Below, one piece after another: positions 46,101 to 55,165 of a stretch of DNA of 64,000 nucleotides. The position numbers were made by a program, and so were the translations under genes. The DNA is taken from contig OU964926.1 in NCBI GenBank assembly GCA_918807975.1, forward strand, positions 26,481,996 to 26,545,995. Reading direction: 5' to 3'. The notes beneath the pieces are model-generated. The model did no database searches and was not told where the DNA came from. It saw nothing but the letters and a program-made list of their open reading frames with translations. This stretch comes from Aplidium turbinatum (lineage: Eukaryota; Chordata; Ascidiacea; Aplousobranchia; Polyclinidae). How positions within the stretch are numbered: position 1 is the first letter of the stretch; every line of letters starts with the position of its first letter.

Positions 46101-47042
46101 AAAATTGAGTCTCGCGATATGGAAATAGCAGACCTGAATAAAGTCATTCAGGATTTGACTTTGCAAAATGAAACCTGTGAATTGTCTCGCAATGATATTT
46201 TGGCTAGAGAACTTGTCGAACCGAATATTGAGTTGAAAGATGGTCGATTTGAGATACCTGTTCCGTTGAAGGAAGATATTGATTTACCTAACAATTTTGT
46301 GTTGGCGTCAGATAGAGCTGCTGATTTAAAGAAGAAGGCTTTAAAACAATCTGAATTTCGAGGAACTTGTGTTAATGATGTAATGTCTTCTTGTCCTGAA
46401 TTGTCTGACTTGTTAAACCCTCTGGCAGATGTCTTGGCTAGATTTCGGCTTGAAAGATTTGGTTTCATGGCTGATGTGACCAAATACTTTTTTCACATTT
46501 TGGACTCTTCAATTCGTAAGCCCAATTTTATTGAACTGCTTACGTACACAGGCAGTGCCGTTCGGATCGTGAACGAACGCCCTTTGGTACCTTTGAGTGA
46601 CGACCCTAGGGATTTTACTGTCATCACCCCTGCCTCACTTTTGACCCCATACTTAGACCCATACTGTGCTGTTGGGCAACCACATGATCGTGACCAATTA
46701 AGAAGGGATTATCGGTTCAATTTGTCACTTTCTCAGCAGTTTTGGAATAAATGGATCGATTTTTACTTGCCAGGTCTTCAGGGCCGGAAAAAATGGCTAA
46801 AAATGGCCGAGAATTTGGAGCCTGGTCAACTTGTAGTGGTAGGTTCTCTCCAAGACATTGGTAAACGTGGGAAGTATCAACTTGGGAGGGTGCATGAGGT
46901 AGTTCCACAAATTAGGAAAGGGAAGCCTGTGGTTCGTAGAGCCAAAGTTGCCGTCTGCAACTATGATGAGAGTACGGGGAAAGTGAAAGTAGACTACGTG
47001 TTGAGGGATATTTCGTGCCTCGCCCCCGTAAAGAACACCTAA
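43122..47042 (+). CDS. BEL/Pao gag-protease type polyprotein, shortened
   Basis: The single long frame opens at the ATG at 43122 (MSTLGGD), with about 1306 residues to the stop. The first third is gag-like, with an Ala/Arg/Glu-rich heptad stretch (many AEAAARAEA-type repeats) that should form a coiled coil. Next come a BEL-type gag block, a cysteine-rich knuckle region (CFCCSSRG, CLNCLRQH, CRKCGP), a protease-like domain of the DUF1758 kind (CQHDPGSQLTFVSSDLVC) and, at the C-terminus, a DUF5641-type segment (GQLVVVGSLQDIGKRGKYQL). Reverse transcriptase, RNase H and integrase cores are not recognisable. Such parts normally package and process the element's RNA. The antisense Ala/Ser-rich frames over 43286-43913 are shadows of the repeat. 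Confidence 0.88.
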   Translation: MSTLGGDRDSTAVDSTEFKPDDVLCGRAGHSGEGPINDEAKSVREARHLRRDILTQIGKLSVALGSLSDKQELLIFRSKLSTLEEELRHFHALLSKIVNSAILAELRDRVDPEFNSLKNNFEQKESEFSDRLDADIHPEDSASNVSTRMSESSSRIVAQINLQLRREELQIQAEAEARAAEAIARAEAIRAEAAARAEADARAAEAIRAEAAARAEADARAAEAARAEAAARAEAEARAAEAAARAEARAAEFALKDAQLRAEQRKEVVLAEYRSEVGSRRSSKKGSSRHSRNEHQSQFNLHNLFQTPVQPVSGPGQSTRFPAVSGGLGAAAKGLSNAVEPRSVNYNRTPPPERTGHGAAISSNALPPSKFSAPLVVDRPATRNLGGCERRIASPDFNVCEDRDRAVHVTEPTQPLKGYSLSSPAKSSSQQQDCFFEYQNSRTFFDKAALIGYDGNNMPFVFFKNRVMALMAASPFKGTRLTLLQAACVRTAAQTIANLVSDTPGLSEEDRIEMSLARLSQRFGVRGGPFAEPEIRKYRYGSKLTSISSSDLKEFKDELSQCLLYAKAYGQRDKLEGRFVLDLAKRLPFDAKQRYLDFLGDQYGSTEEPTFQSLFDFVVREETRKSTDFSIMLMGDSGESQHFKKFGKGKLPSCPVRQTSVKPHDNVISGSSQYSTAVGAPRGGVARHSDIPACFCCSSRGQVEYHFLSNCKEFLRLTPKDRRDVIVKAGKCLNCLRQHMVRDCNHANNCRKCGPTNDRKHYFLLHDFYVTSRDSLDLVGKDEAGARVPVRNVKIGNVKAAFNRVTAARVLNPMTGKSKLVYCQHDPGSQLTFVSSDLVCELGLKPYDKASFKMDTLAGQKPTCADLVKLNIQSLETDELFCDITSVVNPAWADDVKTLPHKQDLSGFRHFHDVNMFHLNDCSTVDVLIGNDNAYLMWTKEERVGKNRSEPHALLTPLGWLACGGKSPLVESVAKVCRVQTSSESDVISGFQRKIESRDMEIADLNKVIQDLTLQNETCELSRNDILARELVEPNIELKDGRFEIPVPLKEDIDLPNNFVLASDRAADLKKKALKQSEFRGTCVNDVMSSCPELSDLLNPLADVLARFRLERFGFMADVTKYFFHILDSSIRKPNFIELLTYTGSAVRIVNERPLVPLSDDPRDFTVITPASLLTPYLDPYCAVGQPHDRDQLRRDYRFNLSLSQQFWNKWIDFYLPGLQGRKKWLKMAENLEPGQLVVVGSLQDIGKRGKYQLGRVHEVVPQIRKGKPVVRRAKVAVCNYDESTGKVKVDYVLRDISCLAPVKNT

Positions 47043-47353
47043 GTGTTAGGGTTTGAGCCTGGTTTTGTCTGCGGTGGCCGATACTTGTATGAGCCCGGAA
47101 CAGTCGGTTATTATCGCAACTATTGTATATAGCGTCATTTAGCGTGTACCTATGGTACCAATTTCATGTATCGTCGTGTTTATTCTTATTGCTGTTCATT
47201 CTTTGCATGCCCTTTGTAGGCTATTTGCGTATTAACTTAAACGTGAGTGATTCAAAAAATTTGTGTATCGTGTGTTTTATTCATTGGCTCACGATTGTCC
47301 TTCAATTCTTTTTTAGTTATGCCATGTTAGACTGTCATAACTAGGGGCCGCTA

Positions 47354-47922
47354 TGTTACGGCCAATCTCTGTACAAATCAAACGTCATATAAAACCGTTC
47401 AAGTCTACTGAATATTACGTCATGGAAGTTGCTAGAAAATGTGCCAAAATTGCACCATCGTTCATAGACTTGTGTCAAACTTGTTTGGACTTGTTTGGGC
47501 CTGTTTAAACAGGAAATATTACATCAGCTTTAAACACCTGTTGAAATGACTTCATAATTGTCTTTCATTTATTGCGTCACAGTTACTTTCTACGTGAATT
47601 TGAGATATTGATATCTATTCTGGTCATTCGTAAAATGATTGTTTGAAAGTTGGCCGCACATTTAACTGTTGGCTTAGTGCTTGCTAGCTGGACAAAGGTT
47701 CCGTCTTTTATCCAAGTAATCTGTTCTGTAGTGACAGTTTTCAGTAGTGTACGCGTTGCACCCCCTCGTTTTTGGTAGCCGTGGGCTAATTTTTACAGAA
47801 ATACACTGTTTGAAAAGAAGTTCAAGTGTGTGTTTCTTCGGTCATTATATGCAGACGAAAGGATCCGGGAACTTTAAGTTACAATTTTCCCACGAAGAAA
47901 TTATGGTTTACCGCTGTGACCA
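47354..47922 (+). repeat. BEL/Pao 3' LTR
   Basis: 569 bp with the same ends as the 5' LTR. CCGGG follows directly. Confidence 0.95.
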
Positions 47923-48299
47923 CCGGGGGCCCCCCGATCTATAAGTGCCCCGGGCCCCCCATCAGCTAAATCCGGCCCTGATCAACAGTCAACACCTAAT
48001 ATTGGAACTTGAAATTTTGACATATCATGGATGCAAGTTTGTTTCTGTCTTGACTCTTTGTTGTAAGTGTAGATATTTTAGTGTAATGTTTATTAAATGT
48101 TTATCATCGACTTGGCTGAGGGTGGCTGCTTGACTCGAAGACCGTCATGGTCACTTCGCAGCTTCCCGTTGTGATTTACTTACTTCATAGATGCAGTGTA
48201 CATTTGTTATTTTTCTTTGTTTCAATTGTGTTCGTTAAGCGTGCTGCATAGAGATGTAAATGCAAAAAAAACGAACCGTTTTTTTTAAAAAAAAACGTG

Positions 48300-49350
48300 T
48301 TTTTTTTCAAAAAAAACTTGGGCCAAAAAAAACACTCGTTTTTTGTTTTTTTTGTTTTTTTTCATATTTTTCTGAAAAAGTTGCAAATTTTTTACAATCT
48401 GCAGCTTAGTTTCATTATAGTGCTCTTGAAAAACATTAAACTAGTAAAAATGGTTTTATGGTTGTGCTGAAATTACTAAGTGTTTGTGCTTGGCAGCAGC
48501 ATATGTTTTTTGCATAGCCCTATAGCCTACGTTGTTTCACTTTCTTCTTCATTCTCAGGCATATTTGTGGCAGTAGACCTGACAAACGTTGAATTAATGC
48601 AATTTGATACATGACATAATGTAGATGAGTTAATCTCTTTTTCCTTTTATGGAAGTTAGCCTACGATGTTAGTATACCGGGACTGGTTATTCTTGTACAC
48701 ACTCAATGGGTTGACGAAATTTTGGCAAAAACAAGACGGCAGTATTCAGAACATACATTACCTTGTTTGTGGTAATTTACTAATGCAAGCTATTGCCAAT
48801 AGCTTGTTTAAACATGTTTTCTAACTGATAGCTTAACAACGATGTATATGCTTTATAAATGTTGAAGCAGAAGTATTCTTTTCGCGTGTTGTAACTTGTG
48901 AAGTCTTAGACACTTTGTCATTGACGCTTCTTGCAGATCATTTGTGACATAATGCAAGACATCTTATCACAGATATTTTTAGCTGTCAAAAGTAAGTGCA
49001 TTTGTCCGAAAAGGTTTAGGTTAATGTTCCTTTCAAATGCCCACCACCTATGTTGACTATTGCTAGTAACTACCAGCCCTGAATGAAGAAATTTTCCCGT
49101 TAAAGTGGAGTTTTTCAGCACTGCTCAGTGTTCACATAGTGAATAAATGCTTCATAATACTTTTCCTGACAAGAATAAAGTTTTACCCATATTCCCACAA
49201 TGCAGGATAAAGATACAAAACAAACATCAAAGATGAAAACTTATTTTATTTGGGAACTAGGCCTACTACTTTTTGAGATAAAAAGAAGTTGACCTCTTGT
49301 CGTTACGCACCAATAAAACCATGATGCGTAACTTTAAAAATATTTTTTTT
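48300..49350. other. hAT IV interior, no gene
   Basis: T-rich and AT-rich sequence. I see no coding frame or nested element boundary here. Confidence 0.4.
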
Positions 49351-49490
49351 GGTAGAGGAAAGATTGACGAAAAGTTTGGCAAAAACAAAAAAGTGCTAAA
49401 GTCTCAAAGTGCTGTAAACTAGTTCAAATTGGATGGATTAAATGCAACCATATATACTTCTTTTAAACATGTCTATGACAGCACAATGGC

Positions 49491-52400
49491 TGGACGACAA
49501 ATGGCTCCTCGTGCCCCATCCTGTGAGTACCATCTGCTTTCAACCAGATGAGAAACGAAATTTATCAACAAAGAGCCTCCACCCGGACGGCACAGCTGCA
49601 AGGGGCAATTGATAAGTTCAGACGCCCCACCATTCTGCAGCTCAACATAGAAGGCTACACAACAAGCAAGACCAAAGTTGTGGAGCAGCTTGCCCATACC
49701 AACCGGGCACTCGTCATCCTCCTCCAGGAGACCCACTGCACTTCTGCAGATAGGCTAGCCATTCCCAACTACACGCTAGCCGGGTCTACCTTAAGCAGGA
49801 AGCACGGCATTGCCACGTTTGTGCATGAGAGCCTGAAGTGGACGTTTGTCGACCAATCTCCAACTGATGCCGAGATTGAGTGGGTGTGCATATGTATCTC
49901 AGACTACAACATCGTCAACATTTACAAGCCCCTACCCTCGCGAATGTTGCCATCATCCCTTCCAACGTTCCCCTCCCCCAGTCTCTACGCTGGCGACTTC
50001 AACTACCAGCACATCGACTGGGGCTACAACAACACAAGCAGCGACAGAGAATTGCTGGCTGACTGGGCCTCTACAAACCATCTTGCCCTCCTATTCAATC
50101 CAAAGGAACCAGCCAGTTTTCACTCCGGCCGCTGGGGAACAGGGACAAACCCTGACTTGGCCTTCGCGAGTGTCGACAGCTCTCTTCAAGACAGACGTGT
50201 GCTTGAGAAGTTCCCGCGGTCCCAACACCGGCCGTCCCTCATCATCGCCCCAAAACTTGTGGCTCCTGTCCCGAGTTCACCGGTGAAGCGATGAAACTTC
50301 AAAAAAGCCGATTGGAATCAATACAGCCTCCTGACCAATGAGTCTGCTGCAAAGTTACCACCGACTGAAACATGCAACGCAGACGAGGCATACCAGGACT
50401 TCTGCAATGCCATAATAACTGCGGCAAAGGCCACAATACCACGTGGCCATCGAACCAGCTATAAACCATGCTGGGACTCTGAGTGTGAAGCTCCCTACCG
50501 CTCATACCTAGCCGCCACAAGTGGTGCTGCTTCTAACATCGCCGCCACCAGACTACTTGAGTGGCTGGACACAAAGAAGCTTGAGCGGTGGAACGAAGCT
50601 GTCCAAACCATCGACTTCTCACACTCAAGCCGCAAAGCATGGCGCAAAGCCGCAAAGCAACAACCTCACTGGGCGCTCAGCAAACTCCCCTCGTCAGTGC
50701 CCCGTTTCTGCTAATGCCATCGCTTCCCAGCTAGTGCAGAACGGGGTGTACAAGACAAAGGACCGCAAGGCATCCCGCCTTGTTGCCAAGGAAGTGTCTG
50801 CCCTATGGCGAGTGGAAACACCACCAGAAGAAACAATCTCTGGAGACTTCACTCCAGAGGAATTCGCCACCGCCCTCCGCCTAGTGAAACCACACAAGTC
50901 TCCAGGGCCCGATAAGATCTGCCCTGAGCTTGTGCTCCATGCTGGCCATGCCCTAAAGTCCTGGTTACGTAGATTCCTCTCTTCCTGCCTGCACCACCTC
51001 ACAATCCCAAAAATCTGGAGAAGAGCTTTAGTAGTTGCGATCCCTAAGCCTCACAAGCCACCAGAGGACCCAAAGAGCTATCGTCCGATATCCCTCCTCT
51101 GCGTTCCTTTCAAGATCCTCGAAAGACTGATCTATGCCCGCGTCAACCCAATCATCGACCCGCTCCTTCCAAAAGAGCAAGCTGGGTTTCGGCGCGGAAA
51201 ATCCACTGTAGATCAGGTCACACTGTTGACCCAGGACATCGAGGACTGCTTTGAGGCAAAAACGAAGGCCGGCGCTGTCTTTCTAGATCTCACAGCTGCC
51301 TACGATACTGTATGGCATCGCGGCCTTACTTACAAGCTGCTTCGCCTGCTCCCTGACCGACATATGGTCCATATGATCATGGAACTTGTCAGGAATCGAA
51401 GCTTCACCCTCACCACCGGCAAGCCACGGCGAAGCAGACTGAGACGCCTGAAAAACGGCGTCCCACAGGGATCGGTCCTGGCTCCACTTCTTTTCAACAT
51501 CTACACCCACGACCTGCCAACCACGGTCTCCGCAAAATACGCTTATGCGGACGATCTGGCAATTCTCCACTCCACAAATTCGTGGGAAAATCTAGAAGAT
51601 ACCTTGAGCCAGGACATGCAAACCATCTCAGTTTATCTCCAGAACTGGCGACTGAAACTCAGCGAAACCAAAACTGTGGCGGCAGCTTTCCACTTACACA
51701 ATCGGGAAGCTGAGGGTGAGCTACATGTTCACAACAACGGAAAACCTCTGTCCTTCTGCCCCGAGCCAAGGTATCTTGGGGTGACATTATACAGATCGCT
51801 CACATACCGCCACCATTTGGTGTCACTGCGCAAGAAACTGACATCCCGCGCTGCATTACTGAAGCGCCTGGCAGGCTCTAGCTGGGGGGCGAGGGCTGAC
51901 ACTTTGCGAATAGCAGCCTTAGCCCTTGTCTACTCTTCAGCAGAGTACTGTGCACCTGTCTGGTGCCGCAGTGCTCACTGCCACAACATCGACACTGCCA
52001 TAAACAGCGCCCTGCGCACAGTGACCGGATGCCTGCGTCCCACACCATTGGACAATCTCCCCATTCTCGCTGGCATCCAACCTGCTGAGCTTCGTCGCGA
52101 AGAAGCCACTCTGTCCCTCGGTCGACGGGCACTGGAGCCTAATCATCTTCTCCACCACAAGATCTCTGCCTTCCCAAACGGGCACCCCCGCCGACTGAAA
52201 TCAAGACACCCATTCGTGCCAGCCGCTCGGCTTCTGATCAACGAAGCTGATGAACAAGACATCTCTGCGGCTACTTGGGCGGACCATAAATGGAATTCTG
52301 AATGGAGGTCAAGCACCACCAGACTCCATTCATTCATCCCCGACGCCGACACGCGCCCCATCGGCCTGACACTACAGAGACAGGCATGGGTGCGCCTCAA

Positions 52401-52687
52401 CCGTCTCCGTACGGGCGTTGGGCTTTTCCGCTCAACCATGCACCAATGGGGAATGGCTTCTTCCTCCTCCTGTGAATGTGGTGCCGAGGAACAGACCACA
52501 GACCACATCATCAATGACTGTACCATCTTCAAGCCACCTAACGGAGTGGAAGGTCTGCGTGTCATGGATGATGAAACTAAAGACTGGCTGCTCTCTAGCA
52601 GCCTTCCAGTGTAGTCCGGGAACATCGTGAATCTGGGGTGGTAAAAGGATAGACCCTCGGCCCCAGAAGCTCAAACGACGACGACGC
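49491..52687 (+). mobile_element. single-ORF LINE, copy B, full length but broken
   Basis: The exact 14-bp target copies GACAGCACAATGGC (49477-49490, 52688-52701) define a 3197-bp insertion with a 57-bp leader and an ACGACGACG tail, without poly(A). It is a different subfamily from copy A, with many residue differences but the same domains. Confidence 0.93.
49548..52614 (+). pseudogene. LINE endonuclease-reverse transcriptase, disrupted
   Basis: The frame starts MRNEIYQQRA. The endonuclease part shows QLNIEGYTTSK, LQETHCTSADR, YAGDFNYQHIDWG and SQHRPSLI. It meets TGA at 50292-50294, where copy A has Trp in VKRWNF. The frame then continues (KKADWNQYSLL to FSHSSRKAW) until a small duplication of GCAAAGC units near 50640-50660 shifts it. 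The RT frame runs to 52614 with KPHKSPGPDKICPEL, EQAGFRRGKSTVDQV, VFLDLTAAYDTVWH, NGVPQGSVLAPLLF, YAYADDLAIL and the CECG...DHIINDC end. Two lesions in an otherwise well kept ORF suggest a fairly recent death. Confidence 0.93.
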
Positions 52688-52882
52688 GACAGCACAATGG
52701 CGTGATTAAGGGAAAACAAACATGACTATGACATCACAAAGGAGTATTGAACCTCTTCAGGGAAAATAAAAAACATCAAAATGTTTCCATCTTTCACTAC
52801 ATTTAAATGTGATTTGGGCTAAAAGTTGAGACTTTAGCACTACACTGCTTTTGCCAAACTTTTCATCAATCTTTCCTTTACC

Positions 52883-53562
52883 CAAATAAAAAACGTAAAA
52901 AACGACTTGAGATCTACAAAATTGTAATGAAGCAATATACCAGACATATAGTCTGATTTGAAATAAGTTATAGGAGTTATGAGACTGTTTGTTTGTTGAA
53001 AGAGACGCTATTACAATGAGTTTACCTAGACCTTTTGCACATTCAAAATCACCAGAGCGTGACGTTTGAGTTACGCGGAGTCCAAAGGTTAAGAATCGCT
53101 TGTTTTCTACGGTTTATGAAGGCGTTTCTTGTTATTGCAAGCAAGCGTGAGGTCGCTGGCGAGTGAAAGTAATTTTTTTGTGTTTATGAATTAATGTAGG
53201 TTATCGGTACATTTCAGTTCTTGTTCGTTTTAATCATAGTGTTGGCTAACAGACTAGGAAAGGCAATTTAGGACGGCCATTGTGGAGCGTGTGCATTTTG
53301 ACCGGGAATTATGGATCACGTTAGTGGTACCTTGTCTTGCAACATTTTATTTTCATTCTGCATAACATATGCAACAAACCAACCACACTTTATTGGTGAT
53401 GCCAAGCATAGTCACTGGTATTTTTCTGTCGAAGATGTGAAATTGACGAATTTTTTTATGACCCGCTCTCTACATGAATGCGATGGCGTGCAATAGGCCT
53501 ACTTCGTGTATTTAACACTTCGTCTTCACTCATTTGAGGCCTACCTAGGAACGGTGAGATGT
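52883..53562. other. hAT IV interior, no gene
   Basis: Nothing recognisable. A 61-codon plus ORF at 53311-53496 has no known domain. Confidence 0.4.
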
Positions 53563-54323
53563 TCAAATGTAGACCAATACCATGTAGGCTAAATCTTTTT
53601 CTATAAGAAACCCTTTTTCGGCCATAACAGCACCATTGAAGTGCAGTTCATTAGCAGCTATTTTCTGCTTCAAAAGGTGAAAAAATCCACTCCTCTGACA
53701 TATTTCTTCGTCACTCACATTACCAGTGTACAACTGAGATACAAACATAATACCCCTATTTCTTGGATCAACTCCCACTAATCTAATGCCTTTGCAGTGT
53801 TCGTACTTTTATAGTTCGAGTACGTTTGCGACTGACGGTGAAGTGAGGATAGTGTTTCGAGACGTAGGCTTCAATGTAGTCGATGGTGATCATGGTGCTT
53901 GAGTAGTCCTTTTTGAAGTCTGGCTTCATGGCTGCTATGATAGCATCACGATGACGGAATATGTTCAAACTAATCAACCTTAAATACATGAGATTGGGAT
54001 GCATTCATGAATGAAAAATACGGTGTACAATACGAATGCAGAACTAATACCAAACCTTGTGCCTAAGTCTGTATAAAACAAACCCAGGCGAAGCTTCATC
54101 AACACCAAGAAAAATTCATCTTCCACCGCTAGTCTATGTAGCCTAGATGCAGTGCTCCTGTATCATTTTGAGGTATTTTGAAAGTAGCATCGTCATTAAG
54201 TTCTGCATCAACATTTTGATTTGCATGCTTAGCTTTTGAAGCTGTATAATACAGGAAATTCTTCCCATCTTTGCCGGGCAAGATCGCTTCCAATACAGTA
54301 AAGAACTGGTCGAAGGTTAACAC
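53563..54323 (-). pseudogene. ISL2EU-like (DDE_Tnp_4) transposase relic
   Basis: Minus-strand blocks in order: LTFDQFFTVLEAILPG (near 54320), FRHRDAIIAAMKPDFKK and DYSSTMITIDYIEAY (about 53960-53860), then GIMFVSQLYTGNVSDEEICQ, RSGFFHLLK and NGAVMAEKGFLIEKDL (53760-53580). This follows the order of DDE_Tnp_4 proteins with the SDKxI and MADKGF signatures. Here the Asp of MADKGF is Glu, the frame changes at least twice, and the middle is missing, so it is dead. Cut-and-paste integration would have been its role. Ends are not identified. Confidence 0.7.
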
Positions 54324-54492
54324 TTCTGTAGCCTAAGTTTACAACTTAAAAGAGTTTTATTTTCTGGAAAATTATACTGAAACACTGATACACGCCCGTA
54401 AAGACCACAAAACAACAGCTCAAGCAAACGTTAAACAATTTATTCGCCTGCAAACTACGCCACTAACCCTATGGCACAGCATTGCAAACAGC

Positions 54493-54892
54493 GGTAGGCA
54501 CTTTAACGTAGGACAGTGTTCCATACGAATCAGCTGATTTCAGTCATGTGACTCAGTACGTGATATTCCGATCTTCTCCGATCTTTTCCGATCTTTTCGT
54601 CCGATCTTCCCCAAAGATTTTTAATACAAAGAAAATTAAGTGAATGTATCGCCACAAGCAGTGTGGCCTAATGGGTTAAGGTTAGGGCAAGCGAATAGTC
54701 ATTTCGATTGCGTGGGTTCAATTCCCACCCTCTGCTAATGTTCTTTTTTCTTCTGCAACTGAACTGAGTGCAAGAAGGATCTTGTTGAGTGTAATCAATT
54801 GAGTTTATAAGGTTACAATTATAATGGCGTGAGTCACATGACTGCAAACAGCTGATTCGCATGGAAAACTGTCCTACGTTAAAGTGCCTACC
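54493..54892. mobile_element. Mutator-like MITE with tRNA-like insert
   Basis: GGTAGGCACTTTAACGTAGG and its complement form inverted ends of about 62 bp (through CAGCTGATT and TGTGACTCA). The exact 9-bp GCAAACAGC flanks both sides (54484-54492, 54893-54901). It is 400 bp with CCGATCTT repeats at 54570-54611 and a tRNA-like module at 54657-54736. Confidence 0.88.
54657..54736 (+). repeat. tRNA-like module in the MITE
   Basis: AGCAG and CTGCT can pair as part of an acceptor stem. TGGCCTAATGGGTTAAGG is A-box-like and GGGTTCAATTCCC is a good B box. TTCTTTTTTC follows. The anticodon arm pairs poorly, so I do not call a tRNA gene. Confidence 0.6.
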
Positions 54893-55165
54893 GCAAACAG
54901 CAGCTCGTCGTTCATGACTCCAACGTCACGCTCTGTTGGTTTGTTATGCAAAAGGTCTATTGCTGCATATTGTGACATTTAATGTCAAAATAGGTAAAAA
55001 AACAAAAAAAAACGAATAAAAAACAATAAAAACGATAACAAACAAAAAAAACAAGCTCGTTTTTTTTAAAAACAAAAAAAAACGTTTTTTTACATCTCTA
55101 GGCTGCATCATTTAATGATTTTGCTGTTATAATATTGCACAACAAAATAAACTAATCAATCAATT

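Larger units (their letters stand above)
42115..47922 (+). mobile_element. BEL/Pao LTR retrotransposon, young, incomplete
   Basis: Fossil of the BEL/Pao superfamily. Two 569-bp LTRs start TGTTACGG and end TGTGACCA, and the 5-bp CCGGG flanks both sides, which fits the family. By eye the LTRs differ at one position, so the insertion is very recent. Parts present: gag-like region with coiled coil, cysteine-rich knuckles, protease-like domain and the family's C-terminal DUF5641-type segment. Most of pol is not recognisable, so it is broken, with about one large loss, and non-autonomous. It sits in a hAT MITE inside an old LINE. Confidence 0.92.
41899..47980. mobile_element. hAT MITE split by an LTR element
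   Basis: CAGGCCCGGATTTAG faces CTAAATCCGGCCCTG. The exact 8-bp ATCAACAG lies at 41891-41898 and 47981-47988, within the old LINE 3' UTR. Its own sequence totals about 270 bp, with inverted TTGCCCCGGGCCCCCC and GCCCCGGGCCCCCC blocks. The BEL/Pao element occupies the rest. Confidence 0.93.
49351..52882. mobile_element. inverted-repeat element hosting LINE copy B
   Basis: GGTAGAGGAAAGATTGACGA and AAAGTTTGGCAAAA at the left mirror TTTTGCCAAACTTTTCATCA and ATCTTTCCTTTACC at the right, with GTGCTAAAGTCTCAA also mirrored. Without the LINE it is about 320 bp. I found no target copy. Confidence 0.65.
48250..55100. mobile_element. hAT element IV (AGAGATGTAAA ends) with nested guests
   Basis: AGAGATGTAAATGC and AAAAAACG blocks at the left mirror CGTTTTTTTACATCTCTA at the right. 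The flanks TGCTGCAT and GGCTGCAT agree at seven of eight. It lies in the old LINE 3' UTR. Its subterminal regions are rich in runs of A and T with AACG. It encloses an inverted-repeat element (49351-52882), LINE copy B, an ISL2EU-type relic and a Mutator-like MITE. It has no hAT transposase. Confidence 0.82.
35838..55165 (+). mobile_element. old 5'-truncated CR1/L2-type LINE, split by three hAT insertions
   Basis: LINE sequence survives at about 35838-36228, 41171-41898, 47981-48249 and 55101-55165. The first piece has NDFFSSYLNGRKQYV, then after a one-base shift near 35900 YGAPRGSTLGPLLFLIYIND, FADDTCLIV and INANKLTINASKSN. The second has DHAKYLGIIIDKQLSFEPHI, then NGIAIWGSTYKAY and LQNKAIKIV in other frames (so at least three shifts), and ends WNSIPLDIKKKSFDSF to a stop at 41820. 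Removing 36229-41170 (element plus one CTCTATAG copy) restores an open frame, VLYRAVELE, across the junction. The last pieces are 3' UTR. It is a dead reverse transcriptase fragment, much older than its guests. Confidence 0.85.

Noticed and set aside
41899-47980. Whole 6-kb unit as one large hAT with a captured gene
   Set aside because: Exact CCGGG copies and paired LTRs show that the interior is a separate LTR element inserted into a small MITE.
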